Of a stretch of DNA of 8,785 nucleotides, positions 1 to 8,785 are shown in pieces. Positions within the stretch are counted from its first letter, which is position 1. Each line of letters starts with the position of its first letter. Position numbers and translations under genes: made by a program. Below the pieces are notes generated by a model. The model had not been told where the DNA came from, made no database searches, and was given only the letters and a program-made list of their open reading frames with translations. Location of the stretch: NCBI GenBank assembly GCA_945787435.1, contig CALZHX010000058.1, positions 1 through 8,785 on the forward strand. The letters run 5' to 3'. The DNA is from an uncultured Woeseiaceae bacterium. GTDB taxonomy: Bacteria > Pseudomonadota > Gammaproteobacteria > Steroidobacterales > Woeseiaceae.

Positions 1-390
1 CAGGACATGTTGCACCTTGTCGTGATAGGGGCGCCAGTACCGGGCCAGACGATCCTGGATATCGATCGACGCATTACCAGCGTAGAGGTCCCGACCATCG
101 AAGGTTTGCAGCGGACACAGACCGGTCGACCGCTGCCCCGCATACATTGATGCGTCATCGGCAGGCCGATTGAGGTCGACGACGTAGCGCGAATAATTGG
201 CCACAATCATCGACGCGCCGATCTCTTTTGCAAATTCATACAGACGAGCAACATGCCAGTCCGTATCGGGCAGCGCCTTGGCCGCATCTGTCATGGTCGC
301 CGCAATACTCTCCGGCAGTTCACGCCCATCATGCGGCACACTGATGAGCAATGGGGAGATGCCTTGATGAAAAGAAAAGCTGTCTGTCAT
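1..390 (-). CDS. hutG: N-formylglutamate deformylase (N-formylglutamate amidohydrolase), N-terminal part, cut by window edge
   Basis: This is the last step of the five-step histidine pathway: hydrolysis of N-formylglutamate to glutamate and formate in the cytoplasm. Translating the minus strand from the ATG at 390-388 gives 130 codons with no stop before the window edge, about half of the usual length of roughly 265 residues. Family features are the opening segment LLISVPHDGRELP (residues 14-26), DTDWHVARLYEFA (42-54) and SRYVVDLNRP (67-76), all typical of the formylglutamate amidohydrolase family (PF05013). The histidine and acidic residues in the first two segments are candidates for metal binding; this is inferred from the family. 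The start ATG overlaps the hutH stop as ATGA. Only a weak GAG lies just upstream, so translation probably depends on coupling to hutH. The C-terminal half lies outside the window, so intactness cannot be judged. Confidence 0.93.
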   Translation of the reverse strand, partial: MTDSFSFHQGISPLLISVPHDGRELPESIAATMTDAAKALPDTDWHVARLYEFAKEIGASMIVANYSRYVVDLNRPADDASMYAGQRSTGLCPLQTFDGRDLYAGNASIDIQDRLARYWRPYHDKVQHVL

Positions 391-1912
391 GCGCTCAAAC
401 TGGGTAGGATCGATGACGAATACTCACAGAATCTGCCGCCGTCGATTAACGCTGCAACGCGCGCGATATCCGCGGACATCGAACGATCTTCGGCGTAAGC
501 CGGTGACACCTCGCGCAACGCAATCATGATCTCTTCGATCGCCGAAGAGCTCTTCTGCGGATGATGAAACTCGACGCCCTGCGCAGCCGCCAGCAACTCG
601 ATCGCAACGATGTTTTGGGCATTGTCGAGCATCGTGTGCAGGCGCCGCGCGGCGAACGTCGCCATACTGACGTGGTCCTCCTGGTTTGCCGACGTCGGAA
701 TGCTGTCTACACTGGCGGGATGCGCGTGTGACTTATTCTCAGATGTTAGCGCCGCTGCCGTCACCTGCGCCATCATGAAGCCACTGTTGAGCCCGCCTTC
801 CTTGACCAGGAACGCAGGCAGGCCGCTGAAGTGCGAGTCAATCAGTAGTGCGATACGGCGCTCTGACAGGGAGCCGAGTTCCGCGATAGCCAGTGCAAGG
901 TAGTCTGCCGCAAGAGCAACCGGTTCCGCGTGAAAATTGCCGCCTGAAAGAACAGCGTGCGAGTCTGCGAAAACCAGCGGGTTATCGGTAACCGCGTTCG
1001 ACTCGATCTCGATGACCTTGCAAACGTGCCGTAGTACATCGAGACACGCGCCCGCAACCTGCGGCTGGCAGCGGATCGAGTACGGATCCTGAACGCGATC
1101 GCACTCAACGTGCGATGCACGAATGTCACTTCCTTTCATGAGCTCGCGCAGAACGCCGGCAACTGCGATCTGGCCGCCGTGCCCACGTGCGCTTTGAATT
1201 CGCTTGTCGAACGGTGTGTCACTACCTTTGATCGCGTCCGAGACCATTGCGCCGGCTGCGAGTGTCGCTGCCAGCAGATGTTCTGTTCGAAATATCCCAG
1301 CCAGCGCCAGCGCAGTCGATACCTGGGTGCCATTCAGCAACGCCAGGCCCTCCTTGGGCGCAAGCGTGATGGGTTTGAGCCCGGCCTCCCGGAGCGCCAA
1401 CTCGGCCGGAACTATCGTGCCGGCAACCCTGGCCTCACCGACGCCGATCAAAACGCCTGCCATGTGCGCCAGAGGTGCGAGATCTCCCGATGCGCCCACC
1501 GACCCTTGCGACGGAATGCGTGGATAGATGTTGTTATTGATCAATGTGCAGATCGCGTCGAGCAATTCCGGCCGCACACCCGAAAAACCCTCAGCGAGCG
1601 CGATAACTTTCATCAGCATGACCAGCCGGACAATATCGTCATCGAGATCTTCACCGACACCGACGGCGTGCGAGCGGACGAGGTTCTCCTGCAGGTGCGC
1701 AAGCTCGTCATCACTGATCCGAACCTGGGCCAGTTGCCCGAAGCCGGTGTTGACGCCGTAAACCTGCTCGCCGCTCGCAACAACGTCGGCAATGAGTTCG
1801 TTCGACTCGGAGACGCGTCGTCGTGCCTGTCCACCCAAACTCACTGTCAACGGTTGACGCCATGCTGCGCGCAGTTCCGCGAGTGTGATGAGCTGGTTGT
1901 CGATGGTGAGCT

Positions 1913-1916
<4 letters not shown>
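387..1916 (-). CDS. hutH: Histidine ammonia-lyase (histidase)
   Basis: This enzyme deaminates L-histidine to urocanate and ammonia, the first pathway step, as a cytoplasmic homotetramer in the family. The 509-residue length matches known histidases. The signature GSVGASGDLAPLAH (138-151) contains Ala142-Ser143-Gly144, which cyclises to the MIO electrophilic cofactor. Other expected active-site residues are present at or within one position of the Pseudomonas putida numbering: Tyr53 in VYGVNTGFG, His83, Asn195 in LLNGTQ, Tyr279 and Arg282 in QDPYSIR, Phe328 in GGNFH, and Glu413 in ANQEDHVSM. The enzyme therefore looks fully active. The ATG at 1916 overlaps the hutU stop (ATGA) and is preceded by a strong Shine-Dalgarno GGAGG at 1927-1923 with 6-base spacing, inside the hutU coding end. 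The stop codon overlaps the hutG start in the same way. Related lyases (phenylalanine or tyrosine ammonia-lyase) are unlikely in this context. Confidence 0.98.
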
Positions 1917-3579
<1,663 letters not shown>

Positions 3580-3583
<4 letters not shown>

Positions 3584-4347
3584 TGTTGAAGTTTCTCCAG
3601 TTCCACGACGTCCGCCGTCGTCGATTTGGGTGTTCCGGGAGGGGTGTAATGTCCGGCCAGCTCATAGCGGCTGCCCGGATGATGTAAGCGCGCGAATGTG
3701 ACGGGCCGACCATGCGACCAGGTGCGGCGCATAACGACCAGGCCGGGTTCGCCATCGGCCATCTTCAATTGCTGTTGCACCGCGGCGTTGGGTTGCGTGG
3801 CGCGTACGACCTGCTCGGCTTCCTGCAATGGGGAGATCGCTGTCAGGTAAGCACTTGGTGTTACCGCGCTGAAGTCCTGTAGCAGGCAATCGGGTGCGAA
3901 ATCCGCAACGACATGCCGGTCCTCGAGCTGGATGGGTGAACCGTTCTCATAGTGCACAAGCATCAGGTGAAACACGTCGCTGCCCTGCTCGACGTGCAGT
4001 GCTTTGGCGACCTCGCCGCGTGCGTGCTGCAATGACTGACGCAGGACCTCGCAGGTATGCGTTCGTCCGCGCTGCTTGATTTCATCGGCGATGTTTTGCA
4101 CCTCGAGGACGTGCGAGCCAGCGCGAAAATCCGATACAAACGTACCCCGCCCCGCGATTCGCCGAACGTAGCCTTCGTCCGTTAGTTCACGTAGCGCGCG
4201 GTTCGCCGTCATACGCGATACGTTCATCGCCTCCACAAGCTCATTCTCGGACGGGACACGATCGGCCGGGCGCAAATCACCACTCGATATACGGCCAATA
4301 ATCAGGTCCTTGAGCTGTTGATACATGGGTTTGGCGACAGCGGTCAC
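3580..4347 (-). CDS. hutC: Histidine utilisation repressor, GntR family (HutC subfamily)
   Basis: This is a DNA-binding repressor of hut genes; in characterised HutC proteins urocanate is the inducer. I place the start at the GTG at 4347-4345, which forms a GTGA overlap with the hutF stop and gives 255 residues. A longer open frame exists upstream, but those residues would all come from hutF coding sequence in another frame. An internal ATG at 4326 would give 248 residues, which is also a usual length, but it has no ribosome site. Residues 8-72 form the GntR winged helix-turn-helix (PSENELVEAMNVSRMTANRAL, then LTDEGYVRRIAGRGTFV). Residues about 80-235 form a UTRA ligand-binding domain with LEVQNIADEI and HYENGSPIQLEDRHV, typical of HutC. 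A tail of about 20 residues follows the usual end of the fold. Lying second in the operon it represses, it is probably autoregulated through the site at 5718-5729. Confidence 0.93.
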
Positions 4348-5702
4348 GATGCAATTCCAATTCGCTGCAGAGTGTCCGTGTAAGCTTGCCGCGTGTCGGC
4401 ACGATCGATGTGGTCGCCATCCAGTACTCGCCATTCACCATGGACCATCACACGCTCGATCGGCAACCGGTAACCAGAGAACACGAGCGCGTCGAGCAAT
4501 GACGCAGCGCCGTGACCGACCAGCATCGGATCGTCGTCGTACATCGCGACCAGGTCCGCTGGAGCGCCGACCTGTAATCCCCGGGATGTCTGGCCACTTG
4601 CCTGCAAGCCACCCGCCAGTGCACGTGAGAACAACTCTCGACCGACATGCGGCTCTTGCAGTGAGGCGATGTTGCGAGATCGCGAAGCCAGTCGCTGGCC
4701 GTACTCGAGCCAGCGCAGTTCCTCGAACGGGTTGATCGAAACGTGGCTGTCCGACCCGATTGCGATTCGGCCGCCTGCACTGAGGAAATCGTGTAACGGA
4801 AACAGCCCGTCGCCCAGGTTCGCTTCGGTACTTGGACACAGGCATACGACCGCATTTGTTGTGGCGAGATCTTCGACTTCATCGGTATCCAGATGTGTTG
4901 CATGGACGAGGCACCAGCGCTCATCGACGGCGAAGTTCTCAAGCAACCAGCGCACCGGTCGCCGGCCATAGCTTGAAAGACACTGGTCGACCTCGCGCTG
5001 CTGTTCGGCGATATGCAAATGAACAGGAATACCCGCTGCGTCCGACGCGTCGGCAATCGCCTGCATCGAATCCTGGCTGACTGCGCGCAGGCTGTGCGCG
5101 CCGATGCCAGTGTGAATGCGATCCGCCGTGTGTTCGCTTACGCGGCCGTGATGCTCCAGAAAGCTATCCAGGTCGAGAGCGAACAGTTTCTGGTGGCCTT
5201 CGGCCTCTGGCTGGTCGAATCCGGCACGCTCATACAACACGGGCACGTACGTCAGGCGAATGCCGCTGCTCTCGGCCGCAGCACGTATCGCATGAAACAT
5301 CACGTCGTCTGTGTCGTCGGCCCCGGGTTGCCGGTGCAGGTAATGAAACTCCGCGACAGACGTGTAACCGCTAGCCAGCATTTCCGCATATGCCTGGCGT
5401 GCGATCGCAGCTAACGCAGCGGCATCGAGTCTGCCGGCAAGTTCGTACATGCGTTCGCGCCAGGTCCAGAAATTGTCCTGGCCTGCTGGCGAACGTTCTT
5501 CCGTTCTGCCGGCGAGCGCGCGCTGGAAGGCATGGCTGTGTGCATTACAGAGACCTGGAATGACGACGCCGGCCACGAAATCCGAGGGCTCCGGCGTAAC
5601 GTTATCCTTAACCGAGTCGATCTTACCGGCACGCACGGTTAGTCGGACGTTGTCCATCCAGCCCTTTTGAATCAATGCCTTACGCGCGAAGATGTGGTTC
5701 AT
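4344..5702 (-). CDS. hutF: Formimidoylglutamate deiminase (amidohydrolase superfamily)
   Basis: This enzyme converts N-formimino-L-glutamate to N-formyl-L-glutamate and ammonia. It marks the two-step HutF/HutG branch rather than direct HutG-type formiminoglutamase hydrolysis. The chosen ATG at 5702 gives 452 residues, the usual size, and GGA lies 6 bases upstream. The metal centre of the superfamily is visible: HSH at 55-57 in NAHSHAFQRALAG, His230 in HLHIAEQ, His267 in LVHATH, and Asp318 in GSDSHVSINPFEELRWLEYGQR. The tract FWTWRERMY (78-86) and CPSTEANLGDGLFP (289-302) are characteristic of HutF compared with guanine deaminase and chlorohydrolase relatives. It is the first gene of the minus-strand operon, its stop overlaps the hutC GTG start, and it starts 69 bases from the divergent hutI. 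A start 26 codons upstream is possible in frame but would run through the operator. Confidence 0.96.
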   Translation of the reverse strand: MNHIFARKALIQKGWMDNVRLTVRAGKIDSVKDNVTPEPSDFVAGVVIPGLCNAHSHAFQRALAGRTEERSPAGQDNFWTWRERMYELAGRLDAAALAAIARQAYAEMLASGYTSVAEFHYLHRQPGADDTDDVMFHAIRAAAESSGIRLTYVPVLYERAGFDQPEAEGHQKLFALDLDSFLEHHGRVSEHTADRIHTGIGAHSLRAVSQDSMQAIADASDAAGIPVHLHIAEQQREVDQCLSSYGRRPVRWLLENFAVDERWCLVHATHLDTDEVEDLATTNAVVCLCPSTEANLGDGLFPLHDFLSAGGRIAIGSDSHVSINPFEELRWLEYGQRLASRSRNIASLQEPHVGRELFSRALAGGLQASGQTSRGLQVGAPADLVAMYDDDPMLVGHGAASLLDALVFSGYRLPIERVMVHGEWRVLDGDHIDRADTRQAYTDTLQRIGIAS

Positions 5703-5717
5703 TACGATTCCGTCAAG

Positions 5718-5729
5718 TTGTATATACAG
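5718..5729. promoter_or_regulatory. Predicted HutC operator
   Basis: TTGTATATACAG contains the perfect 10-base palindrome TGTATATACA (5719-5728). It closely resembles the TTGTATATACAA-type sites bound by HutC repressors in proteobacteria. It lies centrally between the divergent hutF and hutI starts and overlaps the candidate core promoter elements of both, so one bound dimer could silence both arms. I noticed no second copy in the window. The palindrome is seen directly; binding by this HutC is inferred from family knowledge. Confidence 0.8.
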
Positions 5730-5761
5730 GCTAGACCATGATAACGTCGAATGCAATTTGC

Positions 5762-5766
5762 GGAGG
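5762..5766 (+). promoter_or_regulatory. Shine-Dalgarno site deciding the hutI start
   Basis: GGAGG lies 5 bases before the ATG at 5772. The in-frame ATG at 5751 has no comparable site and would place this GGAGG inside its own coding sequence. This supports 5772 as the translation start. Confidence 0.8.
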
Positions 5767-5771
5767 CAAGA

Positions 5772-6992
5772 ATGACTCACTGGGACCTGCTCCTGACCGG
5801 TGCGCGCATCGCTACGATGGAGCGCGATGCGGCGCCATACGGCGTCATCGATGATGGTGCGATCGGAATCGCAGACGGGGCGATCGCGTGGGTCGGAAGC
5901 GCCGCATCGATGCCGAACAACGAAGCGCGGGAAACCAGGTCACTTTCAGGGCAATGGGTAACCCCGGCACTGATCGACTGTCACACACACCTCGTGTTTG
6001 GTGGCGATCGCTCGACCGAGTTTGAGCAACGGTTGAGCGGCGTCAGCTACGAGGAAATCGCTCGTTCCGGCGGCGGTATCCTGTCGACAGTGCATGCGAC
6101 ACGGAACAGCAGCAGCGATGAGTTGTTCGAGTCCGCCAGCAAGCGACTGCAAATGCTACAAGCCGACGGCGTTGCAACCGTCGAGATCAAATCCGGATAC
6201 GGCCTCGATATCGCGACCGAAATCAAAATGCTCGAAGTTGCCAATCGCCTTAATGAATCATCTGCAGTTACTATCCAGACGACGCTACTCGCAGCACATG
6301 CCATACCGCCCGAATTCAAGAACGACGCCGACTCGTATGTCGAACTGGTTTGCAAAGAGCTGATACAACGTGTCGCCGAACGCAAACTCGCCAATGCAGT
6401 CGATGCGTACTGCGAGGAATTTGCGTTCAGCGCCGAACAGGTCGCAAAGGTATTCGAAGCAGCAAGAAGCCACGGCCTCCCCGTCAAACTGCATGCCGAC
6501 CAACTCAGCAATGGTGGTGGCGCCGCGCTCGCCGCGGGTTTCGACGCCTTGTCCGCGGATCATCTTGAGTACGCATCGGCCGACGGTATTGCCGCGATGG
6601 CCAACTCGGGCACAACTGCCGTGCTGCTGCCGGGAGCCTACCTGACACTCAATGAGACACAGCTGCCCCCTGTTGACGCTATGCGTGACCGCGGCGTTGC
6701 CATCGCCCTCGCTACCGACTGCAACCCCGGTACATCACCGCTTACGTCGGTGCGTGAGGCAATGGCGCTGGGTTGCCGGCTGTTCCGTCTGACGCCTGAG
6801 GAATGCCTGGCAGGTGTGACACGTGAAGCAGCCGGTGCACTCGGCCTCAGCGATCGAGGCACGATCGAAATCGGCAAGCGCGCAGACCTGGCAATCTGGG
6901 ATATCAATCATCCACGTGACCTGAGTTACTGGCTGGGTAGCCGGTCATTGTCAGTCTTGTTTATTTCAGGGTGCGATGTCAGTCTGACCTGA
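5772..6992 (+). CDS. hutI: Imidazolonepropionase
   Basis: This enzyme hydrolyses 4-imidazolone-5-propionate to N-formimino-L-glutamate, the third pathway step, as a metal-dependent amidohydrolase. From the ATG at 5772 it has 406 residues, normal for HutI. Metal-site residues are His71 and His73 in DCHTHLVFGGDR, His176 in AAHAIPPEF, His241 in KLHADQLSN, and Asp316 in LATDCNPGTSP. Other family signatures are GGGILSTV (100-107), EIKSGYGLD (138-146) and DAYCEEFAFS (211-220). The start is set by GGAGG 5 bases upstream; an in-frame ATG seven codons earlier is less likely. It is separated from the other four catabolic genes by the divergent promoter, so its supply depends on the second arm of the same operator. 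The end overlaps or abuts the following transporter gene. Confidence 0.97.
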   Translation: MTHWDLLLTGARIATMERDAAPYGVIDDGAIGIADGAIAWVGSAASMPNNEARETRSLSGQWVTPALIDCHTHLVFGGDRSTEFEQRLSGVSYEEIARSGGGILSTVHATRNSSSDELFESASKRLQMLQADGVATVEIKSGYGLDIATEIKMLEVANRLNESSAVTIQTTLLAAHAIPPEFKNDADSYVELVCKELIQRVAERKLANAVDAYCEEFAFSAEQVAKVFEAARSHGLPVKLHADQLSNGGGAALAAGFDALSADHLEYASADGIAAMANSGTTAVLLPGAYLTLNETQLPPVDAMRDRGVAIALATDCNPGTSPLTSVREAMALGCRLFRLTPEECLAGVTREAAGALGLSDRGTIEIGKRADLAIWDINHPRDLSYWLGSRSLSVLFISGCDVSLT

Positions 6993-8221
6993 CCGTGACT
7001 TCCCCTCCTCCCATTCAGAAGCGTAGCTTCATTGTTACGCTCGGCCTGCTAACGGGCATGGCAGCGTTCACCGTCGACGTGAGCCTGCCGGCCGTTCCTG
7101 CAATGGTCGAGGCGCTCACGACGAGCCTGTCGCGAGGCCAGCAAATCGTCGGCATATTTATGTTCGGTATGGCGTTCGGCCAGATTCCGGCCGGCCTGGT
7201 TTCGGACCGCGTCGGTCGACTTCCTGTCCTCTATACCGGCATGTCACTGTTTCTGGTCGGTGCGATCGCGTCAGCCCTTGCCGAGAATATCGAGGTGATG
7301 CTGATCGGGCGTTTCGTGCAGGGCTTCGGCGCCGCACCCGCGATCGTGTTGTCGCGTGCCATCGTGCGAGACATCTCGAGTGGCAAAGCGGCGGCAAGGC
7401 TTATGTCGCTAATGACCATGATATTCACAGCCGCACCGGTCATCGCGCCGAGTATCGGCGCCTTGCTGGTTTCCCAATGGGGATGGCGTGCACCGTTCAT
7501 CATGATCGTATTCCTCGGTGTAATAATCATATTCGGTGTGCACAGATATATTTACGAAACGCACACGCCGGATGCAGGGCAGCATCCGGTCCGTCAATTG
7601 AAGTCGAGCTTCTCCGAGTTCTTTTCGCATCGACAAAGTATTTTCGGTTTGCTTTTGATTATCCTGCCGCCGGCCGGATTTATGTCGATGATCGCATTGG
7701 CCGCGGCGCTGGTCGTCGAGATCTATGGCTTCAGCATTACGCAGTTTGGCCTGATCTTTGCGACCGCCGGACTTTCGATACTGGTTGGCTCCGCGTTCAA
7801 TCGCCTGCTCGTGACGCGCCTCGATAGCATGCAGATCATTGCTATCGGCGTCACGCTCTATGGAATCAGCGGCGTGTCGTTGTTGATAATGGCATGGCTG
7901 AATTCGGCGCCGTTTGTGCTGCTCTGGGGAAGCATGTGCCTGTTCATGGCGTCGGTCGCCATCGTTATGCCGAATGCAACGGTCATTGCGCTCGATCCAT
8001 TGCCGAAAATCGCCGGCGTCGCCTCGTCGATCATTGGCACGATACAGAACATCATCGGCGCGTCAGGCGCTTTTCTTGGCGCTGCGATCTACAACGGTAC
8101 GGTACGCAATTCCGCGGTGATTATGGGTACCGTGGGCGTGCTTGTCGTTCTGGTGTACTTGCTGCGCCCGGTACTGTGCCCGCAAGTAGTCCACCACCCC
8201 GACGAACTTGCCCGCGACTAG
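6971..8221 (+). CDS. MFS transporter, Bcr/CflA-like (DHA1) family, hut-linked
   Basis: This is a 12-helix inner-membrane secondary transporter of up to 416 residues. The start is uncertain. A GTG at 6971 overlaps the hutI end by 22 bases, and a GTG at 6995, just after the hutI stop, gives 408 residues; neither has a good ribosome site. Family features are a TM1 acidic residue in VDVSLPAVPAM (Asp36, counting from 6971), motif A-like GLVSDRVGRLPVL (75-87) after TM2, RFVQGFGAAPAIVLSRAIVRD (starting at 114), and an antiporter motif C-like APVIAPSIGALL (155-166) in TM5. A hydrophilic central loop lies at about 192-222, with six further helices after it. Motif A has Leu where most relatives have a second Arg before Pro. 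Bcr/CflA relatives usually export drugs or metabolites. Coupling to hutI suggests a role in moving histidine, urocanate or a pathway product, but the sequence does not show the substrate. Confidence 0.85.
   Translation: MRCQSDLTVTSPPPIQKRSFIVTLGLLTGMAAFTVDVSLPAVPAMVEALTTSLSRGQQIVGIFMFGMAFGQIPAGLVSDRVGRLPVLYTGMSLFLVGAIASALAENIEVMLIGRFVQGFGAAPAIVLSRAIVRDISSGKAAARLMSLMTMIFTAAPVIAPSIGALLVSQWGWRAPFIMIVFLGVIIIFGVHRYIYETHTPDAGQHPVRQLKSSFSEFFSHRQSIFGLLLIILPPAGFMSMIALAAALVVEIYGFSITQFGLIFATAGLSILVGSAFNRLLVTRLDSMQIIAIGVTLYGISGVSLLIMAWLNSAPFVLLWGSMCLFMASVAIVMPNATVIALDPLPKIAGVASSIIGTIQNIIGASGAFLGAAIYNGTVRNSAVIMGTVGVLVVLVYLLRPVLCPQVVHHPDELARD
7568..7589 (+). repeat. Inverted repeat (8-bp stem, 6-base loop) within the transporter gene
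   Basis: CCGGATGC and GCATCCGG form a perfect 8-bp stem around the loop AGGGCA, within the codons for the central cytoplasmic loop between the two six-helix halves. No T-run follows, so it is not an intrinsic terminator. It may be chance or a local mRNA structure. Confidence 0.5.
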
Positions 8222-8785
8222 GGTAGTTTCTTCAGAACCTTGTCCGTGGATTGGCGCGATTGCGTCGGCGTCAGTTTAGGGTAGCCATACCAGATAAGGC
8301 CGACAACGAATTCTTCATCCGGGTCGACGCCGACGATTTCGAAGAACCGCACATCGCGCGTAATATCGCCGGTCGTCCACTTTGAACCAACACCCGCCTT
8401 CCACAGGTACAGCATGAAATTCTGCGTCGCCGCACTGCACGCCGCATAGTCTTCCTGCTGCCGCAATGCATCTGCAGACGTCCGGCAGGTGATTAGCATC
8501 CAGCCGGGTTTTTCGGACCAGCTTTTTGCTTTGTGCTCGCCGGCCCTGGCATCACCTTTTTTTTCCGTACAGATGGCTTCGACGAGACCCAGGCAGGCGT
8601 CGACCGTTTCCCTGCCCAACAGATAGAAATTCCAGGGCTCCGTGACGTGATGGTTCGGCGCCCAGGTTGCGGCTTCAACGGCTTCCGTAATTAGCCCATC
8701 GGGTACGGGTGTCTGCAAGAACAGGTTGATCGTACGGCGACACTGCAGGAACTCGCCGAACTCGCGCAATTCCTGCGTATCGTAA
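8218..8785 (-). CDS. Nitroreductase family protein (YdjA-like), open at the 5' end
   Basis: This is a predicted FMN-dependent NAD(P)H oxidoreductase; the physiological substrate is unknown. The first start-like codon in the window is TTG at 8769, giving 183 residues, but the frame stays open to the right edge (codons for Tyr-Asp-Thr-Gln-Glu precede it), so the true start is probably just outside. Numbered from that TTG, RRTINLF (11-17) takes the place of the usual N-terminal FMN-contacting RRSxRxF. WAPNHHVTEPWNFY (36-49) matches the APxHxxxxPW pattern of YdjA-like proteins. EDYAACSAATQNFMLYLWKAGVGSKWTTG (from 106) and GLIWYGYP (157-164) complete the fold. The length is normal for the small single-domain class. 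It converges on the transporter gene and shares the four bases CTAG with its stop codon. A link to histidine metabolism is not indicated; it may belong to the next transcription unit. Confidence 0.88.
   Translation of the reverse strand, partial: YDTQELREFGEFLQCRRTINLFLQTPVPDGLITEAVEAATWAPNHHVTEPWNFYLLGRETVDACLGLVEAICTEKKGDARAGEHKAKSWSEKPGWMLITCRTSADALRQQEDYAACSAATQNFMLYLWKAGVGSKWTTGDITRDVRFFEIVGVDPDEEFVVGLIWYGYPKLTPTQSRQSTDKVLKKLP

Larger units (their letters stand above)
5703..5771. promoter_or_regulatory. Divergent hutF/hutI promoter region
   Basis: These 69 bases are the only real intergenic space in the window and must hold the promoters of both hut arms unless promoters lie within genes. 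Candidate elements are weak. On the plus strand, TTGTAT (5718-5723) and GATAAC (5740-5745) are 16 bases apart. On the minus strand, TATATA (5726-5721) could serve as a -10 for hutF, with TCGACG about 18 bases upstream as a poor -35. Either arrangement would leave very short untranslated leaders. The exact hexamers are guesses; that both promoters lie here is strongly implied by the gene order. Confidence 0.55.

Noticed and set aside
4348..4434. Extended hutC start 29 codons upstream
   Set aside because: The extension lies in another frame over the conserved hutF C-terminus, and the GTG forming the 4-base overlap gives a normal HutC N-terminus.
5751..5771. Alternative hutI ATG seven codons upstream
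   Set aside because: GGAGG at 5762-5766 is ideally placed for the ATG at 5772 and would fall inside the coding sequence if the earlier ATG were used.
5703..5780. Extended hutF start 26 codons upstream
   Set aside because: It would translate the HutC palindrome and overlap the hutI start. The added residues do not look like an amidohydrolase N-terminus, and the ATG at 5702 gives the usual length.
7568..7589. Hairpin considered as a transcription terminator
   Set aside because: No T-run follows the stem and it lies in the middle of an intact coding sequence.
8557..8564. Run of eight A on the minus strand inside the nitroreductase, with an A_AAA_AAA_G register resembling a slippery site
   Set aside because: The frame reads through it normally as Glu-Lys-Lys-Gly, and the family match continues on both sides. 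I saw no obvious stimulatory structure. It could be a hot spot for sequencing or mutational indels but is not evidence of programmed frameshifting.

Overview
The window is almost entirely a complete histidine-utilisation (hut) locus. It suggests a moderately GC-rich proteobacterium, most likely a gammaproteobacterium. The reasons are the five-step HutF/HutG route (formiminoglutamate to N-formylglutamate to glutamate plus formate), a GntR/UTRA-type HutC repressor and very tight gene packing. The genus cannot be fixed from the sequence alone.

Layout: a minus-strand operon reads leftwards from about 5702 in the order hutF (formiminoglutamate deiminase), hutC (repressor), hutU (urocanase), hutH (histidine ammonia-lyase), hutG (N-formylglutamate deformylase). 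hutG is cut by the left edge. Each of the four junctions is a 4-base stop/start overlap (one GTGA, three ATGA), so the five genes look like one translationally coupled transcript. A 69-bp divergent intergenic region (5703-5771) separates hutF from hutI (imidazolonepropionase) on the plus strand. It holds one palindromic site, TGTATATACA, which fits a HutC operator able to control both arms. A Bcr/CflA-like MFS transporter gene follows hutI and overlaps or almost touches it. A minus-strand YdjA-like nitroreductase, open at the right edge, converges on the MFS gene; the two stop codons share the four bases CTAG.

Together HutH, HutU, HutI, HutF and HutG convert histidine through urocanate, imidazolonepropionate, formiminoglutamate and formylglutamate to glutamate, ammonia and formate, and HutC senses the pathway (classically urocanate). 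No classical histidine permease (hutT/hutM/hutP type) is visible, which makes the hutI-linked MFS gene the most interesting open question. There is no non-coding stretch over 300 bases, and I see no RNA gene, IS element, CRISPR array or convincing intrinsic terminator. I found no evidence for an undescribed system. This is a compact, well-organised version of a known pathway with a few architectural points worth checking.
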